The notes under the pieces were generated by a model. It was given only the letters and a program-made list of their open reading frames with translations, was not told the DNA's origin and made no database searches. Below are positions 1 through 10,856 of a DNA stretch of 64,000 nucleotides, in pieces. Source of the DNA: Chrysaora quinquecirrha (taxonomy: Eukaryota > Cnidaria > Scyphozoa > Semaeostomeae > Pelagiidae); contig JACTAT010000037.1 of assembly GCA_014526335.1 (NCBI GenBank), positions 14,586,675-14,650,674 on the forward strand, written 5' to 3'. How positions within the stretch are numbered: position 1 is the first letter of the stretch; each line of letters begins with the position of its first letter. The translations under genes and the position numbers were made by a program.

Positions 1-68
1 GAAATCTGACCATTGTCTGCATTAACATTCATCCAGCCAGGTAAACTATGCAGATTTCTTTCTACAAC
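1..68 (-). pseudogene. Partial dystroglycan exon copy, cut by window edge
   Basis: This is the minus-strand counterpart of 5387-5454, the first 68 bases of the large dystroglycan exon, preceded on the minus strand by the same acceptor AG. Only the start of the exon is visible, so whether a second complete gene lies to the left or the copy is a fragment or artefact cannot be decided from the window. Confidence 0.6.
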
Positions 69-341
69 CTGCAAACGCAAATATCAAGGAAAGCTATTGA
101 AGGGCAGTTTTGTAGTGGTACTATAAAGGGCATCCAAGAAAGACAAAGGGTGGTTTGCAATGCACTAAATCATGTGACAGGTGGACATTTAAATCTGCAC
201 TCTTACATAGAACTATAACAGTCTTGATTTAGCATTAACAGCTTTATAATGTAAGTAATCATTATGGTGGTGATGATGATGATGTGGTAATGATGATGAT
301 AATATCCAGTGTATGATTATAGCATATTTATTATTCATTAT
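1..341 (-). repeat. Exact inverted copy of dystroglycan exon edge and intron (left arm)
   Basis: Bases 1-341 are the reverse complement of 5114-5454 with no mismatch that I can find; position i pairs with 5455-i. The match ends abruptly at 341/5114. It includes the 3' splice site and the first 68 bases of the dystroglycan exon, read here on the minus strand, and an (ATG/CAT)n tract. The arm runs off the left edge of the window, so the copy may extend further. The 4.77-kb spacer contains a 500-N gap. Either a recent palindromic duplication or a scaffolding error would give this. Confidence 0.95.
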
Positions 342-598
342 TTCGTTTGTGCTGTGGTGTTTTCCATTTGCTGTAAATTGGGGTTTATCCTTTGTTACAG
401 CATCACTAGTTAGATTTCAAATTCCTTTCTTTCTGTAATGGGCTGTGTAGACAGCCTAGTCAGGTATCTCATGCAGGAATAGGCATAGAGGTTTGTGAGG
501 GTAAAGAAGGTAGAATATATTGATGCAAATATGAATTAAAAGTGAGTATGAGACACAAATATACCAAGGTTCACTCATCTGGGGGTTGTTGGATTGTA

Positions 599-1098
599 NN
601 NNNNNNNNNNNNNNNNNNNNNNNNNNNNNNNNNNNNNNNNNNNNNNNNNNNNNNNNNNNNNNNNNNNNNNNNNNNNNNNNNNNNNNNNNNNNNNNNNNNN
701 NNNNNNNNNNNNNNNNNNNNNNNNNNNNNNNNNNNNNNNNNNNNNNNNNNNNNNNNNNNNNNNNNNNNNNNNNNNNNNNNNNNNNNNNNNNNNNNNNNNN
801 NNNNNNNNNNNNNNNNNNNNNNNNNNNNNNNNNNNNNNNNNNNNNNNNNNNNNNNNNNNNNNNNNNNNNNNNNNNNNNNNNNNNNNNNNNNNNNNNNNNN
901 NNNNNNNNNNNNNNNNNNNNNNNNNNNNNNNNNNNNNNNNNNNNNNNNNNNNNNNNNNNNNNNNNNNNNNNNNNNNNNNNNNNNNNNNNNNNNNNNNNNN
1001 NNNNNNNNNNNNNNNNNNNNNNNNNNNNNNNNNNNNNNNNNNNNNNNNNNNNNNNNNNNNNNNNNNNNNNNNNNNNNNNNNNNNNNNNNNNNNNNNNN
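599..1098. other. 500-N assembly gap
   Basis: A run of exactly 500 N, the usual placeholder for a scaffold gap of unknown size. Any reading frame crossing it is meaningless. It lies between the two arms of the 1-341/5114-5454 inverted repeat. Confidence 0.99.
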
Positions 1099-4000
1099 GG
1101 TAGATAGATATGTAAGATTTTTATATGAAGTGGTAATGTTCATCGCATGTTTCTGTGTGGAGTTCTACTTGCGTTTTGGCATAGATGCCAGTTGGGTTGG
1201 AATGATATCAATCCGACCTGAGGGCTATCACCTTAGTCGGTTGTTCGGGTGGGGCTCTCCGGCTTTGATTAGAGACTTGTATAGGATATAAGTGAAAAGC
1301 AAGAGTGTAAATGATCGACCAACTTTAGGGGGAGCTGCTTGGCAAATTGAAAACTACCCCCAATTTTCTGTATAAGCCAATACTTAAGACAATACTTAAA
1401 ATGTACTTCCACATACCGTATTGGCTAACTTTGCACCCCAAATGAACATGACTGAGTATTTGTCTCAACACATTTTGTCCATGATTGTAGATATAAAAAA
1501 AATTGTTTGCTGTTCAACAGCCCTCTACAACCCCCAGCCCCAAGAATGGTTATGCCTGCGCCTCTTTGCAAAACCAAGTTCCCGCGGCATCTGCTCTCCC
1601 AGGACCTGCCCAGGACTATGACTAATCATTGTTTAGCCCGTTGTCATTGGTTCACTATTTGAATTACGCACTTTGATTGGCTAAAAGTGGTCACGAGGAC
1701 AAATATGCACAAATCTCAAATCGTGTAGGCTTCAATTCAGTTATGGCTGCCGTCTATCTGGAGGAATTTCAGAGAACATTTTATGAAAATCATAGATAGC
1801 ATCATAGATCAATGAATCGTGCTCTGATGAAACTGAAAATAAATAAATAATTGAGAAGCAATAGATATACAACCTGTCCATTACAGCTCGCGGCTCTTCA
1901 ATCCAATCCATTCATGGTATGCAGAAGGTTTTCCTTTGTTTTTTATCCGAACTTCCCTTGCTGCACTGTTGTTATATTCTTGATTCTTGATCTCAGAATA
2001 CTCAAAGCCTTCACTTGAGTTACTCTCAGATTCAAAAGCGTAAATTTTGAAAGGCTGAAGGAAGAAGCCTCAAACTGAAGAGAAGAGATAAGACTTGGAC
2101 TTTAAGGCATAAATAAAGGTGTAGTGCATGCCGGCGACTTGTGTGGTCCTGGTGCATCAGTGTTTTGCTTTTTTAGGCCAGTCCAGTTCTCAAGACTATA
2201 TGCAGAATTACAGTTTTGGGTAGGATTTTATAACGCCAACTTCCCTACAACAGTCTAGCTTGGAAGCAAACGTGTTTTATAGCACAATTTTTGTACACTT
2301 CTTCCAACGTATATATGTACAACTTCCTATAGACCTCAACTTATGTGTTAGCTGGCTTCCCGCTCTGGACTATCACCCTGTCATAATCATCTTCTTTTAG
2401 AAGGCAGACAGTAATTGGTAGAAGAACACAGGTAGAATATGGTTAGGGTATATAATCTCTTCCCACTAACTGTCAACCAAGATTTATTGATCTATAAAAT
2501 AGTCAAGGCTTTGGTTTACTGAAAGGTGAATACCAACACAACAAAAAATTTTCATGCCTCACTGTCTATTGTTTTCAGCTATTGTTCTATTGTTCTTTTC
2601 TCATATGCACTTGTCATATACCAGTCACTGGTGAATAGGTGGGTGATACTGTGGTGTTGTGGTTTTAAGTGCTGTAATCCAGATAGTTTAAAGTGTAAGG
2701 GGCCCAGTCAGTCAGATGAGGGTTGATAAGCTCTAGCAATTGTAGCACCGCTGCAAGGGTTGAGGTGTCATTAGTTTTGTACTTCTGAGATTCTAGTAAC
2801 TGGTGCTGAATAAATCATTTCACATAAACATGCTTGAGTGAGATGACAGTGCCCATACAACTTGAAATTTTTGACAAATATGTTATACTTTGAATAATAT
2901 ACTTTACTGTACTGATTATACTTTGACTCTTAGGTGCCAAATAAACTGGGGGCCCAGATAAATGGGGAGTGAGACATTTTTTTGAAAATTTAATAAATGA
3001 GGGGGTCCTAATAAGGTCTGGGGTTGGGGAAATTTAATAAACATAGTTAATAATATTTAATAAACACAGTATCCTTTCACAAATGAAATTTTTTCTTCCA
3101 AAATTAATTAACGGGGGGTCCTAAAAGTTTCTTAACAGTTTCTTAACTTAATGGAAATAAACTGCAGTAAAACGATAAAACGTAACCCAGGCCTTTGGGG
3201 GCCTTTGAAAAAATTTTTGAAAGGGGGTTTCCCCTTTTTTTCAAAAATTCAAAATTTTTTTCAAAAAATAAACTTTTCCTTTAAAACCCCGTTTTCCGGG
3301 GTTTCAACTCGTTCCTCGATTCATACTTTTGTTCAAACATTCATGAATCTTGATTAACAAATTCTTCGAATAATGTTTCTTCAAAAAACTTTTATGAACT
3401 GTAAACCTCTTCAGTGTAATCTGTTCCCACTGTGCCTTGAATCATTTCAGGTAAGCATCTTCATCTACAGTTCCGAAATTCAACGTGACATAACAGTGTT
3501 TAAACGACATGCAGTGCCAGAAAATTTGATCCCTCTCGATAAATCAGTTTGATCCAAGCGCTTTGAGCTTAGAACTTCAAGAATGCTTATCAGCTCATCT
3601 ACAAGAAATGGAAAATTTGATCCGACTGTTATAGCAATCATGCTTTCAGGACTCTGAGCTAAATACAGGATATCAATTACGAAGGCTCTTGAACAAAGCA
3701 TTCGACAATCCTACAGCTAATTAGCATTAAGTTCTCATACATGTCACGCAAGTTGAATCAAGCTCAAGTATGAGCTTGTGATGGCGTGATGCCTCCAATC
3801 GTACTTATGCTCTACTGTCACTGTTACATTCACTTTGCTACGTGTTCACTTAGTTAAAACATTTGACATTCTAAGATTCATGATTAATGCATTAGTGTTC
3901 CAATCCTGCTTGTTCCTGTGTATCTGGGTGTTCATTTTCTGTGCCATATACTGCTTGTTCATTCAGTTATGTTTTGTTCCTTAAAGTGTTGGACATGCTG

Positions 4001-5113
4001 AGATTTAGATGATTTTATGCATCCTACTTTTCTTGGGATCCACTGCTTGTGAGTTGTGGTCATTGTTCCATTTTTTACTCTAGCATTGTCGAAGTCGTTT
4101 TGTTTAGATGCAGTTATTGACATAATCTGCTACTTTGGATGGACTTGTCTGTTCTCTGTAGGCTCAGTCGTTTCTGTGCAATAGTATTGTTTACAATATT
4201 TGCTCTGAATATGATGACCTTCTGTTTCTACATGAAGTTATTTGTGATTATATTGGAATATCTCTTTGCTTCTAATTTGCTTGAGCTTAAGCATATTCTA
4301 GCCAATTATTAATTGTTAATGTTGACTTAAATCTTATTGTCTTTTCTTAAGGTTCTTAATTGCTCTGCCTTTACTTATTGTCTAGCCATCTAATCAATAA
4401 GTCCTTTTTTCTATGTCATGGAGCTAATTCTTTTATTCAGGAACTTTCAGTCTTGCTTCAGTCCTAAGGTATGCTATTTTCTCTTAAGAATCTTGCTATT
4501 CATGCTACTTTAATTGCATTTTACAAAGACTTATATTAGTGTTTTCTTCAATGATATTGCACAGGATATTTTCTTCTAAGTTTTCTAAATTTTCGACAAT
4601 TTCCTTGACATTTTTATTTTCATTTCAGCTAATTAGTTTCTTAAGCTAATTCCTATTAATCTTCCTTATAAATTTCAAACTTTTAAACCATGCATTTCAC
4701 AACTTCGTATTTTCAGCTGGTTTCTGCAAATGTTAAATGCTCTTGACAAAACATTTTTAAATTGACTTTCAAACAGACTAGCAGAATCGATGGTTTAAGT
4801 TGAACCAATGTTGAAATTTGCAGTTAAATACATTTTTTGCTATCTGATATTGAACATTGCAGAACAATAATTGATAGTTTGTCATTTGCATTGTTGAGTT
4901 TTGCTTTCAATCTTTGAACATTGGCATCTTCAAATTTGCTGTTTTGTGCTGTACTGCATGTAGTTGTTTCTTTGCATTTCTTCATTGATCAATTTAGATT
5001 TCTGCTGAGTCTGATGAAGTCAAGACTTTCACTTTGATGAAACCCATTTGATAAGCTATTTGAGCAAACTCTGACAAAAGCATTGTGATGAAGCATTAGA
5101 AATGAGCAAAGTG
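1099..5113. other. Non-coding DNA upstream of the dystroglycan exon
   Basis: No supported gene. 2930-3130 holds a degenerate dispersed repeat with short G-rich blocks (GGGGGTCCT type) alternating with AATTTAATAAA; related sequence recurs near 61390-61470. From about 3700 to 5100 the plus strand is strongly T-rich with few A runs and no convincing exon. Earlier dystroglycan exons (signal peptide, start of the first cadherin-like domain) were not found here and may lie in the gap or outside the window. Confidence 0.6.
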
Positions 5114-5454
5114 ATAATGAATAATAAATATGCTATAATCATACACTGGATATTATCATCATCATTACCACATCATCATCATCACCACCATAATGATTAC
5201 TTACATTATAAAGCTGTTAATGCTAAATCAAGACTGTTATAGTTCTATGTAAGAGTGCAGATTTAAATGTCCACCTGTCACATGATTTAGTGCATTGCAA
5301 ACCACCCTTTGTCTTTCTTGGATGCCCTTTATAGTACCACTACAAAACTGCCCTTCAATAGCTTTCCTTGATATTTGCGTTTGCAGGTTGTAGAAAGAAA
5401 TCTGCATAGTTTACCTGGCTGGATGAATGTTAATGCAGACAATGGTCAGATTTC
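5114..5454 (+). repeat. Right arm of the exact inverted repeat
   Basis: Mirror partner of 1-341. It spans the end of an intron, with a (CAT)n tract near 5150-5190, the acceptor TTTGCAG ending at 5386, and the first 68 bases of the dystroglycan exon. This arm joins a full-length reading frame, so it is the one attached to an apparently functional exon. Confidence 0.95.
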
Positions 5455-8400
5455 TGGAGTTCCTCAAGAGGATGACATTGGAACATATCATCTTCTCTTC
5501 ACTGGTATTGGCATAAATGGAGAATTTCAAGAACATGTATGTAAGTCTTTTGCTAAGACGTTTATTGTTGAAGTAGTACAGCACAGCTTGATGGAATCAC
5601 TTGGCAAAATGATTCAAAATGCATCTCGCAATAATTTTGAAGAGGAACTGTCAGGTTGTGGATACTATTCCTCAGTTGTGGTTGGGACATTATCAGTTCA
5701 TCACAAAGAAGATCCAAAATTTATAAACTTTGCTGAATTTGCGAAGCATCTACAGATGGTCTTAAACAAATCGATTAATTTGATTCAAATACTGAAAGAA
5801 ACTAACTCATTGTTATTCTTCAGACAGTTGAAGAAGATATCAATCTTGCATGCAGAAGATCATACTAATTATCGTATTTCTCAAAATAAACCAGTGTATA
5901 TATCATGGCCAATAACATGCGGTGCTTTCAACGTTGGCTCGTACCTTACTCATAATATGTATCGTAGAAGTATTGAATATTCGTCAGATCTTTCGATTGG
6001 AAGCTTTCATTTAACTTCTGGTGATTATGGTGGACTACCTCATCTACGCAAACGTCGTGGTGTATTTTTTGGTTCCATAACTGCACTTGAAGGCACACCA
6101 GTAGAAACATCGGCACTACCTTCACGATTTTCAACTTCTGTTTTATTTACATCAGTTAAATCAAGTATTAATCGGAAAAATTCTACTTCACATAAAGAAA
6201 TAAACTCTACAATATCTTCAATTTCAAATAAAACTGTTTTTAGTCAAATTTCCAGTCAACCAATTCTTCACACAAAATCAGCTCGATTCAGTATGGCTGA
6301 AACTTCATCTGCACTTAGACTGTCATCATATTTATCCCGACAGTCAAACGTGGTCTCACCAAAGACTCCTTCAATGCCGTATTCGACACTGGGTGTAATG
6401 CAATCATCTGTAACTGGAATAACGACTTCGAAAACGTTTATAATGAATATTTCACGTTCCTCAAGTACAATAGAGCAATCAAGTCTAACTCAGAACATTT
6501 CAGCTTCGTCGTCTTTCAAACGAACAGAAAGTTTACCTGGTTCTTCAGCTTCATTGACGTCAACGAGCAGTCCAAATTCTACAGCAGGTTTATTCTCAAG
6601 CTCAATAATATCTTATCATTCACCATCTAAAAGCCTTTCAATTACGAGAATGAGCCCAAACACATTGTTACCAACATCCGAAACCCTTACAAGATCTACC
6701 GTATTTTCAGAGACATTGGCTCCAAACAGGACTAGCTATACGAAGTCATCCATTTCAAATCCAACAACGGTTTTTTCGCATTCCGAAATAACTTCCTCAA
6801 CAAGAACAATTAAAACTTCCCCATTTATGACTAGCAATACAGGAATCTCTAATGCTTCTTCAGTGTTACCTACTGTGCCATCAAGACTTTGGTCCACCTC
6901 AGCTACAGACACATTGGCCACAAATACCACTTACAACCCAACATCGCAAACTTCAAAGTCGACTGCATTTTCAGCATACTCAGAGATAGCATCCTCATCT
7001 CCCAGTCAAACTTTTAATACCAGTGAAATTTCTCTAGTAATGACTAGTTATACAAAAGTGCCGCATTCATCAGTGTCACCTACAACGGCTAGAAGGACTC
7101 TTTCTTCGGCCAGAATATCTTCAAGTACTTTCTATACGAATTATTCTGTCCCTATCAACAAAACTGTTCTACCTGCATCAAGCAGAAGTTTTTACACACC
7201 GTTTAAACATTATATGTCATCATCTGCCAGATCTATAGTGTCCTCCCTTGAGGCAAGAACGAGTTATTCAATATCTCAAATAACAGTTTTGAAGAGTCTT
7301 TCCAATGGTAGCACAAGTATGGAGAAAACAATGGCTACAATTTTTTCTGAAAGAATTCAAACAACAAGTTTGACTTCTAAACTGATATATAGTTCTTCAG
7401 CACATTTATCGTCTTCAACAAATATGTCAAAACCTTCACCTCCAACCAGTGGTGCCACGTCATCTGTACTAGAAACTCGATATTTTACATCAGAGACGAA
7501 GTCGCTTGTTATTACAACAGATACTAGCTTCGTAACTCAAACAAGTACTCAAGTCCCATTCACTAGTTCTTCACAATTTATAAGGACCAGCCTAGCTGTG
7601 ATACCAAGCTATTCAAGTGTTGTCATTTCTAGACAAATGTCAGAGAAATCTTCCCAGTCATCATTTTGGGATGTGAGAACAATTCAGTCTACAGGAACAA
7701 TATCTGAATCATCCAGCATTACGCAGTCAACTATTTTTACTAAATCAGAATCTGTATGCTGTTCAAGCTCAAAAGGGTATTTCAATTCTACGTTTTTGTC
7801 AGTGACTTCATCAACTCAGTCAACACTCAAGCCAACATCTTCAGGTGAGTCAACATTCATGCCAACATCTTTAGGTCAGTCGGCATACCAACACCTATCG
7901 TCAATTCAGTCGGCATTCAAGCCAACGATATCTTCAAAGTTTTCTAGACAAACTTCCAGATTATCAATTACAACAACTTCAAAAGACAGTCCAATAAAAA
8001 GCAGTTCCAGCAAAGAATCCTCAAGGCCAATGTATAGTTCAATATCAATTTCATCTGTATCAAGTTTTATTCCTTCTTTGAGATTTACATCTAGATCTAC
8101 CTATGTCGACTTTTCTTCGAAAAGACAAACCGTGAATACATCATATGCTACAAGAGTCCCACAGTCTTTGTTCACGATTGCATCTTCCATGTTTACGATT
8201 TCTTCTTTGGATATATCATTTAGAGGAACATCAGCACTACCCTCAACTGCAATCAAGACTTCTGATGCTTATTCAAGAAGCAGCCGCGTACCTAACTCAG
8301 GTCCGCAAATGTTAAACAGCATTGGGAGATTAACTGCTTATGTGGGAAGATTATTTACATTGAAAATACCTTACGACACCTTCTACGATTTAGAGGATGG

Positions 8401-9499
8401 TTTTACAAATAACCTGAAATTGATATGCCGTTACTCCAATGGAAATCCGATTGCAGCAGATTTTTGGATAAAATTTGATAACAATAGCCAAACCATTTCT
8501 GGACTACCTTTAACTTCTGATCAAACTTCTCAAGCCTTGCACGGCTTAGAATTGGAGTTAGTGGCTTTTGATTCATGGGGATACTCCGCAAGAGATGTAA
8601 TTAACATATATATACAAAAGGTACAAGTGTCGTTCCTGTTTTCAATCACCGCTACCATTGATTGTGACTATACAAGTTTTCTTCAAGATAGTTCTCTTAG
8701 AATAAAACTATTGAATCGTATAATCCAGTTTTACAATACTTCTCAGCCTCAGGATTATTACGCATTGAGAATTCGCAACGGTTCAGTTATGTTTAGCTGG
8801 AGTGATACAAGTGTTGGTTCTACAACATGCAATAAGACATTAATCGACAGTATCTTTAGAAAAATATGGCTATCATCTGGAAGTCCAACGCCAGAATTTT
8901 CACATGCTTTGCTTCCTGAATTTCCAGTACTAAAGTTGAATCTGAGCTATCATGGTGTTTGTTTACTGCCACCCATTGTTACACCTACTCCAACAAGACC
9001 AGGTGCAGGACAGGGAAGTACGAATGTATTTGTTACGTATGTCGTACCTTTACTGGCAGTTGCATTTATATGTGCAGTCATCATTGCTACTCTTGTCTTC
9101 TTGTCAAAGAGAAGAAAATCAAAGCCATCATTTCTTGATAAATACACCTTCAAAAAAGGACAGCCAGTTCTCCTTCCTGAAGAACACGAGTTAAAGACAT
9201 TCCCTGCGTCTGCAGTTATACTTCCAGAAGATTATCTTTATGATAAAAAAATAGACAAAGACAAGCTCTATTCAGAAGATTACATTGGCGATCCTTTTGA
9301 TGATGAAGATGGTTTGATAAAAGAAAATGAAGCATATGGTTTGAAACCTTTTGTTAACCCACCACCTCCTTACCATCCTGAGCCAAAACGAGGGAAGTCG
9401 ATCAGAGAAGATTATGAATCTCCTTATCTCTATCCACCGCCAACATATCAATTACCACCAATGTATATTCAACCTGAAAATATGACGTCAGAAGTCTAG
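5387..9499 (+). CDS. DAG1: Dystroglycan, large 3' exon (signal peptide exon not in view)
   Basis: Transmembrane matrix receptor linking extracellular laminin-type ligands to dystrophin/utrophin. One exon of about 1370 codons opens after acceptor TTTGCAG in phase 0; the first residues are the end of a cadherin-like domain (motif LPGWMNVNADNGQISGVP). In order follow an S6-like domain, a furin-type site RKRR (6047-6058), a Ser/Thr-rich mucin-like stretch (about 6062-8310), a second cadherin-like domain (about 8317-8620; motifs YDTFYDLEDG and ISGLPL), and an SEA-like domain. That domain contains Gly-Ser (8780-8785) where vertebrate dystroglycan self-cleaves into alpha and beta chains. A single membrane helix (about 9026-9100) is followed by a basic stop and a TFKKGQPVLLPEE segment resembling beta-dystroglycan. 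The tail ends in PPPPY and YPPPTY, WW-type ligands for dystrophin. The mucin region is much longer than in vertebrates. An in-frame TTG upstream of the acceptor is not a start. The stop is TAG at 9497-9499. Confidence 0.93.
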   Translation, partial: VVERNLHSLPGWMNVNADNGQISGVPQEDDIGTYHLLFTGIGINGEFQEHVCKSFAKTFIVEVVQHSLMESLGKMIQNASRNNFEEELSGCGYYSSVVVGTLSVHHKEDPKFINFAEFAKHLQMVLNKSINLIQILKETNSLLFFRQLKKISILHAEDHTNYRISQNKPVYISWPITCGAFNVGSYLTHNMYRRSIEYSSDLSIGSFHLTSGDYGGLPHLRKRRGVFFGSITALEGTPVETSALPSRFSTSVLFTSVKSSINRKNSTSHKEINSTISSISNKTVFSQISSQPILHTKSARFSMAETSSALRLSSYLSRQSNVVSPKTPSMPYSTLGVMQSSVTGITTSKTFIMNISRSSSTIEQSSLTQNISASSSFKRTESLPGSSASLTSTSSPNSTAGLFSSSIISYHSPSKSLSITRMSPNTLLPTSETLTRSTVFSETLAPNRTSYTKSSISNPTTVFSHSEITSSTRTIKTSPFMTSNTGISNASSVLPTVPSRLWSTSATDTLATNTTYNPTSQTSKSTAFSAYSEIASSSPSQTFNTSEISLVMTSYTKVPHSSVSPTTARRTLSSARISSSTFYTNYSVPINKTVLPASSRSFYTPFKHYMSSSARSIVSSLEARTSYSISQITVLKSLSNGSTSMEKTMATIFSERIQTTSLTSKLIYSSSAHLSSSTNMSKPSPPTSGATSSVLETRYFTSETKSLVITTDTSFVTQTSTQVPFTSSSQFIRTSLAVIPSYSSVVISRQMSEKSSQSSFWDVRTIQSTGTISESSSITQSTIFTKSESVCCSSSKGYFNSTFLSVTSSTQSTLKPTSSGESTFMPTSLGQSAYQHLSSIQSAFKPTISSKFSRQTSRLSITTTSKDSPIKSSSSKESSRPMYSSISISSVSSFIPSLRFTSRSTYVDFSSKRQTVNTSYATRVPQSLFTIASSMFTISSLDISFRGTSALPSTAIKTSDAYSRSSRVPNSGPQMLNSIGRLTAYVGRLFTLKIPYDTFYDLEDGFTNNLKLICRYSNGNPIAADFWIKFDNNSQTISGLPLTSDQTSQALHGLELELVAFDSWGYSARDVINIYIQKVQVSFLFSITATIDCDYTSFLQDSSLRIKLLNRIIQFYNTSQPQDYYALRIRNGSVMFSWSDTSVGSTTCNKTLIDSIFRKIWLSSGSPTPEFSHALLPEFPVLKLNLSYHGVCLLPPIVTPTPTRPGAGQGSTNVFVTYVVPLLAVAFICAVIIATLVFLSKRRKSKPSFLDKYTFKKGQPVLLPEEHELKTFPASAVILPEDYLYDKKIDKDKLYSEDYIGDPFDDEDGLIKENEAYGLKPFVNPPPPYHPEPKRGKSIREDYESPYLYPPPTYQLPPMYIQPENMTSEV
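7808..7940 (+). repeat. 36-bp tandem repeat in the dystroglycan mucin region
   Basis: Three to four diverged copies of a 36-base (12-residue) unit encode variants of QSTLKPTSSGES, QSAYQHLSSI and QSAFKPT. The frame is kept throughout. Such repeats are typical of mucin-like O-glycosylated regions and may vary in number between alleles. Confidence 0.7.
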
Positions 9500-10856
9500 G
9501 TGGAATCGATTGATTTGTCATTTTGTGTTTTGACGTTGCGTCGAATATCGTCTGAAATCCACGCTGCAAACGCCTTTCGGTGTGCATGGTTGTACCCAAC
9601 AGAGAGTTTAAGTCAATAATCTGGTACTAGTACTTGTATCAACATTTATCAGGCACCGTAAATTTCTTAGAAGTATAAGCTTAGAAATATTTAGGTTACT
9701 GTCTTCTAGAACAAAACTCAAGAATTTGGGGAAACAAACCATTTCCTTTCTTTTCGAGCAGATTCCATCGGAAGGCATCTCCAGAAGAAAATGTCATCCA
9801 TAGGTTTTCTTCTTTTTCTTCCAATAGACACCCTACCCTCTACACAAATGTGATTAATATGTTTTCCAGCATAGACAAACTTGCAGTATTTCAAGCTCCT
9901 TGAAATTTTTTATTTTGGTGCTGCCAAAACTAAAACTGCATAAAGTAAAGGGTTGTTATCAGGTTTTTCGTTTGGACAAGAGGTGCTCCGTTCAATAAGA
10001 GCCTGAAAACGTTGGGATATTCGATAATTAAGTTTTTTGTTCTCTATACAGTCTACATGTTGTTCTAAATGTGGTTCTGCTTGTCTTAAGAAATTTCCCT
10101 CTAATGCCAACTCTATTACTTCTCCTTGGTCATCAAATCTAGTAGTAGCCACCAATGACATAGATCTGTTTAAAGCATTTGATCGCCTGATCCACCGTGC
10201 ATCAAATCTTATTCATTTTGTAAAAATTGTCCTTCAGTAATTTTTGTATATCGATCAATAAACAAACACAGCTGGTGAAAAATGATGTACTTCCTTGCAC
10301 AAGAATTATTCTTGTCCCTACATTTTAACATGTACTTTTTTCTCAGTATTATGTTGTTTTAGTTTTCAAAAACATATTGAACATGTTTGAACCAAGTCTA
10401 GGTTGTGATCTCCCAGAGAAAACTTCATTCCAGTTCAACATGCACCTTCTTTGCTTTTTTACCTGTTTGGAAATCAACCTTTGTAATAGACATTTGTTTA
10501 ATTTGGTATTGGTTTGTATTCTTAGCAAAGTAATTAGCACAAATGATTTTATACAGTATGTACATATTTTATTAGTAGATTAATTACATGCAAACACATA
10601 TGCTGCCCTTTTTGTAATCAATCCCTAATCGAAAACACAAAAGCTAATGTGATTTTTATGCAGGGGAGGTATTCTAAATTTGAAAACAGGCTTGGACTTA
10701 AGTGCTACGGGTGTTATGGTACTTTTGCAAGGGTTTATGGTGAAATTCCTCCGAAGGCATACTTTCAAAAATTTCAAACCCATGTTTTAAGAAAACCCTT
10801 GACCAAAATAGATAAAGAATAATTAATTAAGGTCTTTATGTTTCAAACACTCTTTT
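9500..10856. other. Intergenic region between convergent DAG1 and MTIF3
   Basis: Probably the two 3' untranslated regions. An AATAAA at 10257-10262 on the plus strand is a candidate dystroglycan poly(A) signal, and TTTATT at 10568-10573 is one for the minus-strand gene. The short frames at 9910-10240 resemble no family that I recognise and lack splice support. Confidence 0.5.
10257..10262 (+). terminator. Candidate poly(A) signal AATAAA for dystroglycan
   Basis: A canonical hexamer about 760 bases after the dystroglycan stop, in AT-rich sequence. Hexamers like this occur by chance in AT-rich DNA, so this is weak support. Confidence 0.3.

Noticed and set aside
542..1291. Long frames on both strands across the first gap
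   Set aside because: They exist only because N is translated as X; the flanking real sequence has no family resemblance.
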